NCBI RefSeq assembly: GCF_026230105.1
Contig: NC_079482.1
Span: 3,534,001 to 3,598,000 of the forward strand
Length of the DNA stretch: 64,000 nt
Reading direction: 5' to 3'
From: Diorhabda sublineata
Taxonomy: Eukaryota > Arthropoda > Insecta > Coleoptera > Chrysomelidae
Shown: piece by piece, positions 1 through 9,900 of the stretch
Position numbering within the stretch: the first letter of the stretch is position 1
How the letters are laid out: each line of letters begins with the position of its first letter
Position numbers and translations under genes: made by a program
The notes under the pieces: model-generated
Databases searched by the model: none
Told to the model about the DNA's origin: nothing
Seen by the model: only the letters and a program-made list of their open reading frames with translations

Positions 1-29
1 AGGTTTAAGAGCAGACTGGTCAAAGGATA

Positions 30-285
30 TTTAAGAAATTTATAAAAAATATTAAAGTAACATGTAGTACGTTCTGGTCAGCATGACAACGATTCTAAAC
101 ATTCCTCGAAGCCGTGCAAAGAGTATTTGAAAGACTTGGAAAGAAAGAATGTACTCAAAGTAATGATTTGATTGTCGCAGTCATCCGACCTTAACCCAAT
201 TCAGTAGTTGTTGGAGCACCTTGGGAAACGAATGGAACCAAATAATATAAACAAAAAGAGGTTACATCAAAAATTCAAATATGTA
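30..285 (+). pseudogene. Tc1-like transposase relic (C-terminal half)
   Basis: Reading the plus strand with frame changes gives a DNDSKH-like second catalytic block (Tc1 consensus DNDPKH), then SQSSDLNPIQ, the Tc1 third-catalytic block SQSPDLNPIE with the final Glu changed to Gln, followed by a LLEHLGKRM-like tail. At least two stops interrupt it and the N-terminal half lies outside the window or is lost. In the Tc1 family this region is the RNase-H-fold DDE domain that cuts and joins transposon ends. The same local sequence (AAGCATTCCTCGAA-type block) recurs in the relic at about 34.7 kb, so both belong to one family. Certainly dead. Confidence 0.75.
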
Positions 286-700
286 ATTAATAACTGAGGC
301 GATTTTGGAATTCTTGTACAACATTTTTGTATGACTTATTTTGGTAATTAATATTGTCGGATCTATTAAAATATACTTTAGAAATAATCAGGTATTTTCG
401 TATCTGTTCTGCTAAACATCAGGAAAAAATCTTTGAACATTCTAAAATATTAGTCAAAAAGCTGAATTGATATGAATCTAGTAGTCTGCTGTCATTTAGG
501 TATTTGTCTGCAGTTAGCAAAATTGAAAAAAGTTTCGTGAAACTGTACATATTGAAAAACCATTTACAGATTCGTAAAACTTGATGTACTTGTAGAGATT
601 GAGGAAAATCCCCATAGGACAACTGCCTTCGACAATTATGTAAGTAAATCATTTATTTTGAGGGTTTTGAATAAAGAAAAATACCACAAATACAAAATTC
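286..700. other. AT-rich spacer, nothing recognised
   Basis: A 77-codon open frame on the minus strand (419-652) has no recognisable motif, and its composition is that of random AT-rich DNA. No repeats or RNA-like structures were noticed. Confidence 0.5.
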
Positions 701-945
701 AGATGGTTCAGGAGTTGAATGAAGATGATCCCGATACGAGGCAAGAATTCTGTGGATAGAATGAACGCATTTTTGCAAAATAGTTTTTTCTGTTGAAGCG
801 ACGGTTCATTTAAACGGAACGGTTAACAAATAGATATTGGAACAGAGAAAATCCTCGCTCAACATCCTACAAAAGGGAACGTTTCAGCTGGTATGATTAA
901 CAACAAAATTATTTTTTTGAGGACACAGTTAATGGTGAGGTTAAT
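700..945 (+). pseudogene. DD41D-type transposase relic, first piece
   Basis: Plus-strand reading gives MVQELNEDDPDTRQEF, then a degraded FSDEATFHLNGTVN-like first-catalytic block, a YWNRENPR block and FEDTVNG. This order (VQEL..D..R..F, SDEATFHL, NRxNxRYW, NPR, FEDTVNG) matches the middle of transposases with an N-terminal DUF4817-type HTH and a C-terminal DDE_3-type nuclease domain, the same family as the 4.0-5.3 kb element. The first Asp codon is altered (GATGAAGC reads TTGAAGC) and there are in-frame stops. The piece stops at FEDTVNG, and the same segment appears again at about 1.9 kb. Confidence 0.7.
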
Positions 946-954
946 CTAAATTTT

Positions 955-1870
955 TGGAGTTTACTCCTTAAGAATCGATTTGCATATATAAGGGGCCCGG
1001 TATGAGAAAAATGTGAGGAGTAAAATCTATCGATGAATGACCTCGTTACGTTTTTGGTGCGCATCCTATGATGGCAGAAAAAGGTGTAGTAATATTGCCG
1101 GAACATCTAACAAACACGTGGTTGCAAGGTACGTTATAATTCATGTATTATATGTATGAGCATGTGCAATTTGTATTTATTAAATATTTTAATAATTATC
1201 GATGTAGTTCATATAAATATATATTTGAAAACAACACATAAAATTAGATAATCAACCCAATATTATCGAGCGCATCCACATAAAATAGAAAATTTCTAAC
1301 CTAACCAAAAATTAATGTTTTGTCGATGTCTATAAATTCTTCCACGTTATTATGATTTGTTTTATGAATAATTTTTAAATATCAACAACTGTAGTCAATA
1401 ATTCGATAATATTATCAGAAAAATCGACGATATTTTTTCATTATAATAATGTTTTTATATAATTTTCTTTTTATTTTTTAGCTTATTTAAATAATTTTCA
1501 TGTATTATTTATTATTGTATGTAAAAGATTTAGTAACATAATTATCTTTTTATAACCATTTTTGTTAATTATTAAGATAATATTATATTTTAAATAAAAA
1601 ATTAATAATAATATTTTTAAAAAAATCTTTATAAAAACCTTTTTTTATCAATTTTTTATCAAGTCGGTTAAAATTTTTATTTTATATTTTTTGACTAGGA
1701 AAAAATCTAAATCTCCAAAAATTCCAGCCGAGAGACAGCGAGCTTACAGATTAAAAAAAAATTAATGAAGGAAGCCCAAAATATTATGGCAATCAACCAA
1801 TCTTTTTTGAGTTAAATAAACTCTTTTTTTGGCGTCTGGTTAGACTATCGAACTTAAGGAGTAAACTCCA
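955..1870. repeat. Segment bounded by a perfect 18-bp inverted repeat
   Basis: TGGAGTTTACTCCTTAAG at 955-972 is repeated in perfect inverted orientation at 1853-1870. The 880 bp between is very AT-rich, with long A and T runs and no open frame of note. It separates two copies of the same transposase segment (700-945 and 1890-2062). It may be a small inserted element, or an inverted duplication made when the relic was broken. No target-site duplication is visible beside the repeats. Confidence 0.5.
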
Positions 1871-1889
1871 GTCGTGCGTCGGAGCTGAC

Positions 1890-2440
1890 ACACACAATTT
1901 TTTCTGATGAAGCGACGGAACGGTTAACAAACACATATTGGAGCAGAGAAAATCCTTTCTGAATATGTGAGGCTCACACTCAATATCCTACAAAACTGAA
2001 CGTTTTGAGCTGGTATCTTTAACAACAAAATTATTTTTTTGAGGACACAGTTAATGGTGGGGTTTATTGATAAACTTCTTAGTGCCTACATTACAAAGAC
2101 TTTTTCCTGATGCTATTTACTATAAACAAGACGGAGCTCCACCACATTTTGCATTATTTAAGCGAGGTTTTTCCCAATAGGTGGATTGGAAGACGTGGAA
2201 CGATCGAATGGCCGGCTAGATCCCCCGATTTGACTCCTCTCGATTACTTCTTATAGGAATATTTAAAATCTAAAGTATATTTTAATATAACAGACAATAT
2301 TACTGATTTAAAAGTTGGGATAACGGAAGAAATTAAACAAAATAACTCCTAAGGTCATACAAAATGTTGTACGAGAATTCCAAAATCGCCTCGGTTATTG
2401 CCAAGAAGTGATTTGTGGTCGTTTTAATCCGATTGTTAAG
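1890..2440 (+). pseudogene. DD41D-type transposase relic, second piece with DDE end
   Basis: It starts with a second copy of the first-catalytic block (TTTTCTGATGAAGCGACGG, here with the Asp codon intact), repeats the RENP and FEDTVNG parts, then runs on to YYKQDGAPPH (second catalytic Asp) and WPARSPDLTPLDYFL (third catalytic Asp), followed by a YLKSKVYF tail and a degraded C-terminus. Between QDGAPPH and the WIGRRG block there is a frameshift and a deletion. Five bases are missing beside the first Asp block. In the family this is the catalytic RNase-H-like domain of a cut-and-paste transposase. Dead copy. Confidence 0.8.
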
Positions 2441-3989
2441 TGTATTGGAAAATATAGTTTATTTATTATGCGTTATTATCTTAATTCTACGTAAAATTTT
2501 GTGATAGACATTTTACATCTTACATACAACAAATTTGAAAACTTTTATAATGCTGAACAGAGGATTAAAATCTCTTTCCAACAAGGTACCACACGACCTC
2601 CTTTCTTAATCAAATTATTCGATGGCCTGCTGATAATTCAGAGGGGATGCTGGAGTGGGATAATATTTTCATACTGTAAATTGTCAATTTAAAACTAAAA
2701 ATCGACTTGTACCGCATTGTAAGTTCTTCAAATATCAATATCAAAATCGATCGTATTGGTTTCAATTGGTTCTTTATCAAGCAAACTCTAAAAAGGGCAA
2801 AAACTTATGACCGGCAGTGTATGATGTTTACTCACATAGAAACGAATCCTCATTTTGAACTCGAAATGTTTTTGTTCTATTTTTATCAATGGAAAATAAG
2901 TTTTTGGAATAATGAGTCTCTAAATTGAAAGATAATTCCAAATCTTACTAAAAAGTTAATGAAAAAATTTATTATGAAAGCTGTTTAGTTGTCCGTCAGA
3001 TCTTATTTATTCCATCTGCTGATGATGGAAATTATAAACAAAGCTCTATACACAACACATTTTAATTCCACGTTGAGAATTAGTTGAGGGCTCAATATTT
3101 TACAATGCAAAAAAAATGCACAATCACTTACCAATTGAAATCAAATCTTTTCCCGCATCTCGCCCGCAATAATTTGTATTTTATTTTATTTGTATCTTTA
3201 TTTATTTATTTTTACGTTTGTTTTTTTCGTTTTTACATGGTTTTTTCTACAAATTGCAACAATTTTTTGATAATAAATCATTTCTCTTCTCTCTATATAT
3301 ATTATCTTTACTGTAGAGCTTGTATTCGAATGTCTGGATATTAACTTTATTATAATAAAAAAAATTATGTAGATATTAATTTTCTTTTCTTTTTCAGGTG
3401 AGTAACCACAACAATTGTAAGTAAACAATCGTCAAATCCGCGTTAGTTATAAGTTTGACTCCCGAAACTTCATTTCAACAAAAAAAAAATAGAATTTTTA
3501 ATTTCATAAATACTGAATGAATCTTGATTTAACTGAAATTCGTTGAATGAACAAAAATAATCTTTTTGCGTTCTAATTTTCAAATTAATCTAGATTTTTC
3601 TAATTGTAACTTGTTATTATTTTTTGTATTTTAAACAATCGAAAGAATTTTATTTACGGTAATTTTACGTAGTGACATTTTCTCACATGTTGTCATCGAG
3701 TGAGGTCAATTTTTTTTCAACAACAAATTTCACATCCCGTACCGTCATTATCGTCGAATTCTTTGGCCGGTCGTCATTTTATTTATTTTTTTCTTTTCTT
3801 TTTTTTTTTGAGATACTACTAACCGACACTTGTGTATTCTTCTTTCAGTCACCGAGAAACTCGTTCATCAATCGATGACCTAATACGGGACCAAAATCGT
3901 CATCAAAAGTTGGTTAAACCTGACGCGATATTTAACAGTACCGAATAACAGGTCTGACTCGATAATCCACAATGTAAAATCATTTTATA
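2441..3989. other. AT-rich spacer, no recognisable gene
   Basis: Short open frames (63 to 86 codons at 2501-2692, 2707-2928, 3084-3344 and 3672-3878, plus one on the minus strand at 3198-3428) are rich in Phe, Tyr, Ile and Asn, as AT-rich non-coding DNA gives by chance. None has a motif I recognise. There are T-rich runs at 3680-3815. Confidence 0.5.
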
Positions 3990-3991
3990 TA

Positions 3992-4028
3992 CAGGGTGCG
4001 GCAGCATAACTTCCTTTTTTCAAAAGTT
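3992..4028. repeat. Left terminal inverted repeat of the DD41D transposon
   Basis: Pairs with 5277-5313. The first 29 bases are identical in inverted orientation, then one mismatch, then seven more matches. It starts CAGGGTG directly after TA. The same TA-CAGGGTG start occurs at 20462 and 23722. Confidence 0.93.
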
Positions 4029-4102
4029 AATAAAACTTATTGTATGAATCAGAAAATTTTTATTCGTTTTTTATAATACAGGCACATACATAAAGTTTTG
4101 TT

Positions 4103-4725
4103 TTACTGAGTTTTGAAGATCAAATCAGTTAGGTGACGTCCCCCATTCTCCATACACTGAGTAAACCGATTTCTGGCGTTTGTCATGACTCTTGCCAGCA
4201 TAGCAGGCGTTATGTTGGCAATTTCTTCCTGGATGTTCGTCTTCAAATCTTGTAGGGTCCTTGGACGGTTCACATACACACGGGATTTCAAAAAACCCCA
4301 TAGGAAATAATCACAAGGGGTCAAATCGGGAGAGCGGGCTGGCCACTCCAAATCGCCCCTAATTGAGATAAGGCGCTCTGGGAAGTGTTCCCTCAAAACA
4401 GCCATCGATGTTCTTGAAGTGTGTGCCGTTGCTCCGTCTTGTTGGAACCAAGTGTCCCCTAAGTCCAACTCATCTAGCCGTGGGAAAAAAAATTCCTGTA
4501 ACATGTTTACATACCGGTGCGAATTCACTGTCACTGTGACTTCATTTTCCTCAAAGAACCAGGGACCAATAATTCCACGTGAGTAAATTGCACACCACAC
4601 TGTGACTTTAGGTGAATGCAAAGGCCGTTGATGCAATTGTCGAGGATTGGTATCAGCCCAGTAGCGCATGTTTTGTTTGTTTACGGATCCACACAAATGA
4701 AAATGGGCTTCATCACTAAAAAAAA
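4103..4725 (-). pseudogene. Transposase catalytic part (DDE_3-like) after the frameshift
   Basis: The frame that follows the A9 run carries the whole nuclease domain: FFSDEAHFHLCGSVNKQN (first Asp, codon near 4714), NPRQLHQRPLHSPKVTVW, FFEENEVTVTVN, WFQQDGATAHTS (second Asp) and WPARSPDLTPCDYFLWG (third Asp). Exactly 41 residues lie between the second and third Asp, so it is DD41D. It ends GGRHLTDLIFKTQ and a stop about 110 bp inside the left TIR. In this superfamily the three acidic residues hold the two metal ions for strand cutting and joining, and all three are present. The translated open frame extends upstream to 4849, but those first 41 residues are out-of-frame sequence. Together with 4726-5180 it forms one gene. 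Confidence 0.9.
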
Positions 4726-5180
4726 ACAATAGCGTCCTCAGGAACGACTTCCAGAAAAACCTCACACGCGTTCCTCCGAGAATTGAAGTCACGTTCAGAA
4801 AGTTCCTGCACAATTGCCATCTTGTATGGATGAAAATGAAGATCATCATGAAGTATTCTCCTCACAGAACGATCGGAAAGTCCAAGGGCAGACGCATGTT
4901 TGCGCGCAGAACGCCGTGGTGATCGCAACACTGAAGTTCTAACTAACTCAATGTTCTCCGGTGATCTAATGGGCCGAGGGACTCCAGTTCTTCGTCTTGT
5001 CACACTTGCAGTTTGTCTGAACGTAGTGACCCACGTAACAATTGATTTCCGGTCCGGGACTGGGGCCAAGGGGGCTAAATTAAAGCGATTCCGAAAGGCG
5101 CGCTGGGTTGCGATCACAGAACATCCGCTCGAAAAGTAAACCTCAACGGCAAACGCACGCTCCTCACTGTTCCAACGCAT
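4726..5180 (-). pseudogene. Transposase DNA-binding part (DUF4817-like HTH) before the frameshift
   Basis: The start chosen is the ATG at 5180 (MRWNSEERAFAVEVYF), because family members begin close to this motif; the open frame runs further up to 5246. The sequence has the pattern of the DUF4817-type helix-turn-helix: S..ATQRAFRNRFN, then P.RKSIVTWV..FRQTASV, then RTGVPRPIRSPENIELVR, a second HTH-like stretch ARKHASALGLSDRSVRRIL and the linker LHFHPYKMAIVQELSERD. It should bind the TIRs. It runs into a TAG at 4716-4718 after EDAIVFF. The frame is lost in the run of nine A at 4718-4726: shifting one base there rejoins the reading with SDEAHF of the catalytic part. One homopolymer slip is therefore the only obvious lesion. 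A sequencing error at this run is a real alternative. Confidence 0.88.
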
Positions 5181-5276
5181 GATGGCGACTGAACTGTGCC
5201 GGGACAAAACTTTATAGTCCCCCCTCTCGAACGAGACCACTAGCACTCCGTTACGACATCTACCGACTAAATGGCG

Positions 5277-5313
5277 AACTTTTTAAAAAAGGAAGTTATG
5301 CTGCCGCACCCTG
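5277..5313. repeat. Right terminal inverted repeat of the DD41D transposon
   Basis: Inverted partner of 3992-4028, followed by TA at 5314-5315. The transposase start lies about 97 bp inside it, so any promoter must sit in this TIR-proximal stretch. Confidence 0.93.
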
Positions 5314-5315
5314 TA

Positions 5316-5682
5316 TTTAGGGCCGGTTTCTTCACATTCTAATAATTATTTACCACGTAACTTTAGCAGGAATTTTTAATCGTCGAATAAATGTTTACAG
5401 TTTCACTACCCCAGTTGGTTTAAATCCGAACTGACTAATAAGTCATTTGTCACTTTATTATGTACTTAACAATTGGTAACTCCATGAAAGATGCCTATAT
5501 AGCAATCGTCCATGTGTTGAATAAGGACAGAAATAAACGAAAAATGTTCTATTGGCGGTTTCCTACGTGATAACGATCTGTGCTTAATTCTATTGCACGT
5601 GTTTTGGCAGAGAAGAAGACGTGTTTTGGTTAGGTTAATATTGAAGTAGTAGATAGTTGAAGAAAGTTGTGTTGGTTAAAAA
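5316..5682. other. Spacer, nothing recognised
   Basis: Unique-looking AT-rich sequence without a motif or repeat that I recognise. Confidence 0.5.
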
Positions 5683-6126
5683 TTATGGTTTATGTTGGAA
5701 AATAATGGATACGAAAGGGAAAACAAAACGCCAAAATAAATCGCTCTTATTTGAATTATAGGTTTGGTCAGGAGTTAGGCCTAGTTCTTTGACGATCTTC
5801 TTAAACTTATCTTTATATGGGTCGGCCGCTGCGGCAACACAAGAGAGTTTTTCGCCCTTCATACTTAGCAGACGAATTTCATAACAGGAATTTTTCAAGC
5901 CATCCACTGGCTTGAAAACCATCTTTCCCGAATATTGTACCGTAGAAGAATCTGGCCTTTTCTTTGAGAACTTGTGTATGCCTGTTCCGGTCTCGGAGGA
6001 ACCAGGCGTACATGAGGAAACTTTCCAGTTTCCAACGTTTTTGCAAAAAGGTTTAAAGTGCCTTAAAGTGTCATTTTTTAAGGCAATTATATTAAAATAA
6101 CGGACTGTGAACGGTTTCTTTCTCAT
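5683..6126 (-). pseudogene. Pogo/Tigger-like (jerky-type) transposase fragment
   Basis: A 147-codon frame on the minus strand. Its second half reads YEIRLLSMKGEKLS (pattern of the end of the CENP-B/Tc5-type DNA-binding domain, consensus ..GIRxxxxxGEKLSAD), then DKFKKIVKELGLTPDQTYN and SDLFWRF (consensus LxPxQIYNxDETGLFWR, the entry to the DDE_1 nuclease domain). The usual NxDExGL has become NSNKSDL, so the first catalytic Asp is lost, and the frame ends soon after. The first 70 residues show only weak traces of the HTH. Pogo-type transposases bind DNA with a CENP-B-like HTH and cut with a DDE domain. This is a truncated relic without TIRs that I could find. Confidence 0.6.
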
Positions 6127-6224
6127 GACATTTCGTTTCTCCGATAAACTGTCAAACTTTTATTTCTTGATAGCCGTTCAAGAAAATCCGTTTTGTGTCT
6201 AATTAAATTAGTGTAGTATTATTA

Positions 6225-6437
6225 TTAGTGATGTAGAGTAATAGTGAAGAAAGTTTAAACAACACACCAGAAGATGTTGTTGAATCGGCAACTGTACCGA
6301 CTATGAATCTTCTCCTTGAGAAATCCAGGGAACAGTATTTAAAGGAATATAATTCTTTTATGGAGTGGCGCACTAAAAAAGGTAAAAACAGCTTTACAGA
6401 AAAAGTGTTACTACCACAAAGTGGTACTGGATTATCG
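6225..6437 (+). pseudogene. Crypton/tyrosine-recombinase-like N-terminal fragment
   Basis: The plus strand reads SNSEESLNNTPEDVVE then MNLLLEKSREQYLKEYNSF and MEWRTKKGKNSFTEKVLL before a stop. The pattern (LxPEKSxxxYxxxYxxFxxWxxxxxxxSFxExVLLxYF) is the start of the SAM-like core-binding domain in insect repeat proteins of the Crypton/tyrosine-recombinase kind. Only about 70 codons survive, and the catalytic domain is missing. The fragment is joined on its right to a mariner relic. The call rests on pattern memory alone and is uncertain. Confidence 0.4.
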
Positions 6438-6990
6438 TCGACATCGCATATTAACTGAAAATTTTGACATGAGAAAGCTGTGCGTAAGATGGATGCCATG
6501 TTTGTTCACAATAAAACAAATCTATTGATTGTTTTGGCAAAAACCTTTTTCATCACTTCACACCCGAAACAAACGAACCATCAAAACAATGGATTTATAA
6601 GGGAGAACCGGCTCCAAATAAAGCAAAGGTCGTTCTATCTGCAAGGGAAGGTCATGGTGTCGGTTTTTTGAGATACGCGTGAGAAAATTGTCATTGACTA
6701 TCTACCAACTACTAGGCGAACTTATTGCAACGTTTGAGCGAAGAAATCAAGCAAGTGTTGTTTGCACCAGCTCACACATCCGTTATTGCAATGGCTAAAA
6801 TGAATTAATTAAAGATTGAATTGGTACTTCATGCGCCCAATCGCCAGATTTAGCTTCCTTGGATTATTTTTTGTTCCGAGATTTGAAAACATAGTTACTA
6901 TAAACTACCAAGATGCATTTTCTTAATTTTTATCTGACGCTGAACAATGTGAGACTAAAAAAACTGTCACATACTAATTAAAGAAGAAAA
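6438..6990 (+). pseudogene. Mariner (DD34D-type) transposase relic, founder of the 263-bp array
   Basis: Blocks in mariner order on the plus strand, with frame changes between them: ILTENFDMRKLCVRWMP (family consensus MRKxCARWVP), a gap where the first catalytic DETW should be, FTPETNEPSKQWIYKGEP, NKAKVVLSAREG, LSEEIKQVLFAPAHTSVIAM (second block, the DNAPAHTS Asp-Asn lost) and SPDLASLDYFLFRDLKT (third block, Asp kept). Several stops and shifts follow. The last block and the sequence after it are exactly the repeat unit of the array that starts at 6818, so the array grew in place from this element's 3' end. Confidence 0.85.
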
Positions 6991-9900
6991 ATAGTAGACC
7001 AAAACAGATTATAATTTAATAAAACTATTAAATAACACAAAATTAACGTTTTGTTCTAAACCACTATGTTATTTACACCTGAATTGCTACTTCATGCGCC
7101 CAATCGCCAGATTTAGCCTCCTTGGATTATTTTTTGTTCCGAGATTTGAAAACATAGTTACTATAAATTACCAAGATGCATTTTATTAATTTTTATTTGA
7201 CGCTGAACAACGTGAGACTAAAAAAACTGTCACATACTAATTAAAGAAGAAAAATAGTAGACCAAAACAGATTATAATTTAATAAAACTATTAAATAACA
7301 CAAAATTAACGTTTTGTTCTAAACCACTATGTTATTTACACCTGAATTGCTACTTCATGCGCCCAATCGCCAGATTTAGCCTCCTTGGATTATTTTTTGT
7401 TCCGAGATTTGAAAACATAGTTACTATAAATTACCAAGATGCATTTTATTAATTTTTATTTGACGCTGAACAACGTGAGACTAAAAAAACTGTCACATAC
7501 TAATTAAAGAAGAAAAATAGTAGACCAAAACAGATTATAATTTAATAAAACTATTAAATAACACAAAATTAACGTTTTGTTCTAAACCACTATGTTATTT
7601 ACACCTGAATTGCTACTTCATGCGCCCAATCGCCAGATTTAGCCTCCTTGGATTATTTTTTGTTCCGAGATTTGAAAACATAGTTACTATAAATTACCAA
7701 GATGCATTTTATTAATTTTTATTTGACGCTGAACAACGTGAGACTAAAAAAACTGTCACATACTAATTAAAGAAGAAAAATAGTAGACCAAAACAGATTA
7801 TAATTTAATAAAACTATTAAATAACACAAAATTAACGTTTTGTTCTAAACCACTATGTTATTTACACCTGAATTGCTACTTCATGCGCCCAATCGCCAGA
7901 TTTAGCCTCCTTGGATTATTTTTTGTTCCGAGATTTGAAAACATAGTTACTATAAATTACCAAGATGCATTTTATTAATTTTTATTTGACGCTGAACAAC
8001 GTGAGACTAAAAAAACTGTCACATACTAATTAAAGAAGAAAAATAGTAGACCAAAACAGATTATAATTTAATAAAACTATTAAATAACACAAAATTAACG
8101 TTTTGTTCTAAACCACTATGTTATTTACACCTGAATTGCTACTTCATACGCCCAATCGCCAGATTTAGCCTCCTTGGATTATTTTTTGTTCCGAGATTTG
8201 AAAACATAGTTACTATAAATTACCAAGATGCATTTTATTAATTTTTATTTGACGCTGAACAACGTGAGACTAAAAAAACTGTCACATACTAATTAAAGAA
8301 GAAAAATAGTAGACCAAAACAGATTATAATTTAATAAAACTATTAAATAACACAAAATTAACGTTTTGTTCTAAACCACTATGTTATTTACACCTGCATT
8401 GCTACTTCATGCGCCCAATCGCCAGATTTAGCCTCCTTGGATTATTTTTTGTTCCGAGATTTGAAAACATAGTTACTATAAACTACCAAGATGCATTTTC
8501 TTAATTTTTATCTGACGCTGAACAATGTGAGACTAAAAAAACTGTCACATACTAATTAAAGAAGAAAAATAGTAGACCAAAACAGATTATAATTTAATAA
8601 AACTATTAAATAACACAAAATTAACGTTTTGTTCTAAACCACTATGTTATTTACACCTGAATTGCTACTTCATACGCCCAATCGCCAGATTTAGCCTCCT
8701 TGGATTATTTTTTGTTCCGAGATTTGAAAACATAGTTACTATAAATTACCAAGATGCATTTTATTAATTTTTATTTGACGCTGAACAACGTGAGACTAAA
8801 AAAACTGTCACATACTAATTAAAGAAGAAAAATAGTAGACCAAAACAGATTATAATTTAATAAAACTATTAAATAACACAAAATTAACGTTTTGTTCTAA
8901 ACCACTATGTTATTTACACCTGAATTGCTACTTCATGCGCCCAATCGCCAGATTTAGCCTCCTTGGATTATTTTTTGTTCCGAGATTTGAAAACATAGTT
9001 ACTATAAATTACCAAGATGCATTTTATTAATTTTTATTTGACGCTGAACAACGTGAGACTAAAAAAACTGTCACATACTAATTAAAGAAGAAAAATAGTA
9101 GACCAAAACAGATTATAATTTAATAAAACTATTAAATAACACAAAATTAACGTTTTGTTCTAAACCACTATGTTATTTACACCTGAATTGCTACTTCATG
9201 CGCCCAATCGCCAGATTTAGCCTCCTTGGATTATTTTTTGTTCCGAGATTTGAAAACATAGTTACTATAAATTACCAAGATGCATTTTATTAATTTTTAT
9301 TTGACGCTGAACAACGTGAGACTAAAAAAACTGTCACATACTAATTAAAGAAGAAAAATAGTAGACCAAAACAGATTATAATTTAATAAAACTATTAAAT
9401 AACACAAAATTAACGTTTTGTTCTAAACCACTATGTTATTTACACCTGAATTGCTACTTCATACGCCCAATCGCCAGATTTAGCCTCCTTGGATTATTTT
9501 TTGTTCCGAGATTTGAAAACATAGTTACTATAAATTACCAAGATGCATTTTATTAATTTTTATTTGACGCTGAACAACGTGAGACTAAAAAAACTGTCAC
9601 ATACTAATTAAAGAAGAAAAATAGTAGACCAAAACAGATTATAATTTAATAAAACTATTAAATAACACAAAATTAACGTTTTGTTCTAAACCACTATGTT
9701 ATTTACACCTGCATTGCTACTTCATGCGCCCAATCGCCAGATTTAGCCTCCTTGGATTATTTTTTGTTCCGAGATTTGAAAACATAGTTACTATAAACTA
9801 CCAAGATGCATTTTATTAATTTTTATCTGACGCTGAACAATGTGAGACTAAAAAAACTGTCACATACTAAATAAAGAAGAAAAATAGTAGACCAAAACAG

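Larger units (their letters stand above)
3992..5313 (-). mobile_element. Nearly complete DD41D IS630/Tc1/mariner-type transposon
   Basis: A 1322-bp unit begins and ends with CAGGGTGCGGCAGCATAAC in inverted orientation. The TIRs match for 29 bp without error and for about 37 bp with one mismatch. A TA dinucleotide flanks each side (3990-3991 and 5314-5315), the target duplication typical of this superfamily. It carries one transposase gene on the minus strand, interrupted by a single frameshift. Intact termini, TA duplications and almost uninterrupted coding sequence contrast with every other transposon relic here and imply a late insertion. Length, a single gene and TIR style all fit the superfamily. 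Confidence 0.93.

Noticed and set aside
3084..3878. Phe-rich small frames as secreted or membrane peptides
   Set aside because: T-rich DNA yields Phe and Leu runs by chance; no start context, neighbours or domain to support them.
4900..5139. 79-codon plus-strand frame
   Set aside because: Antisense shadow of the transposase N-terminal region at 4726-5180.
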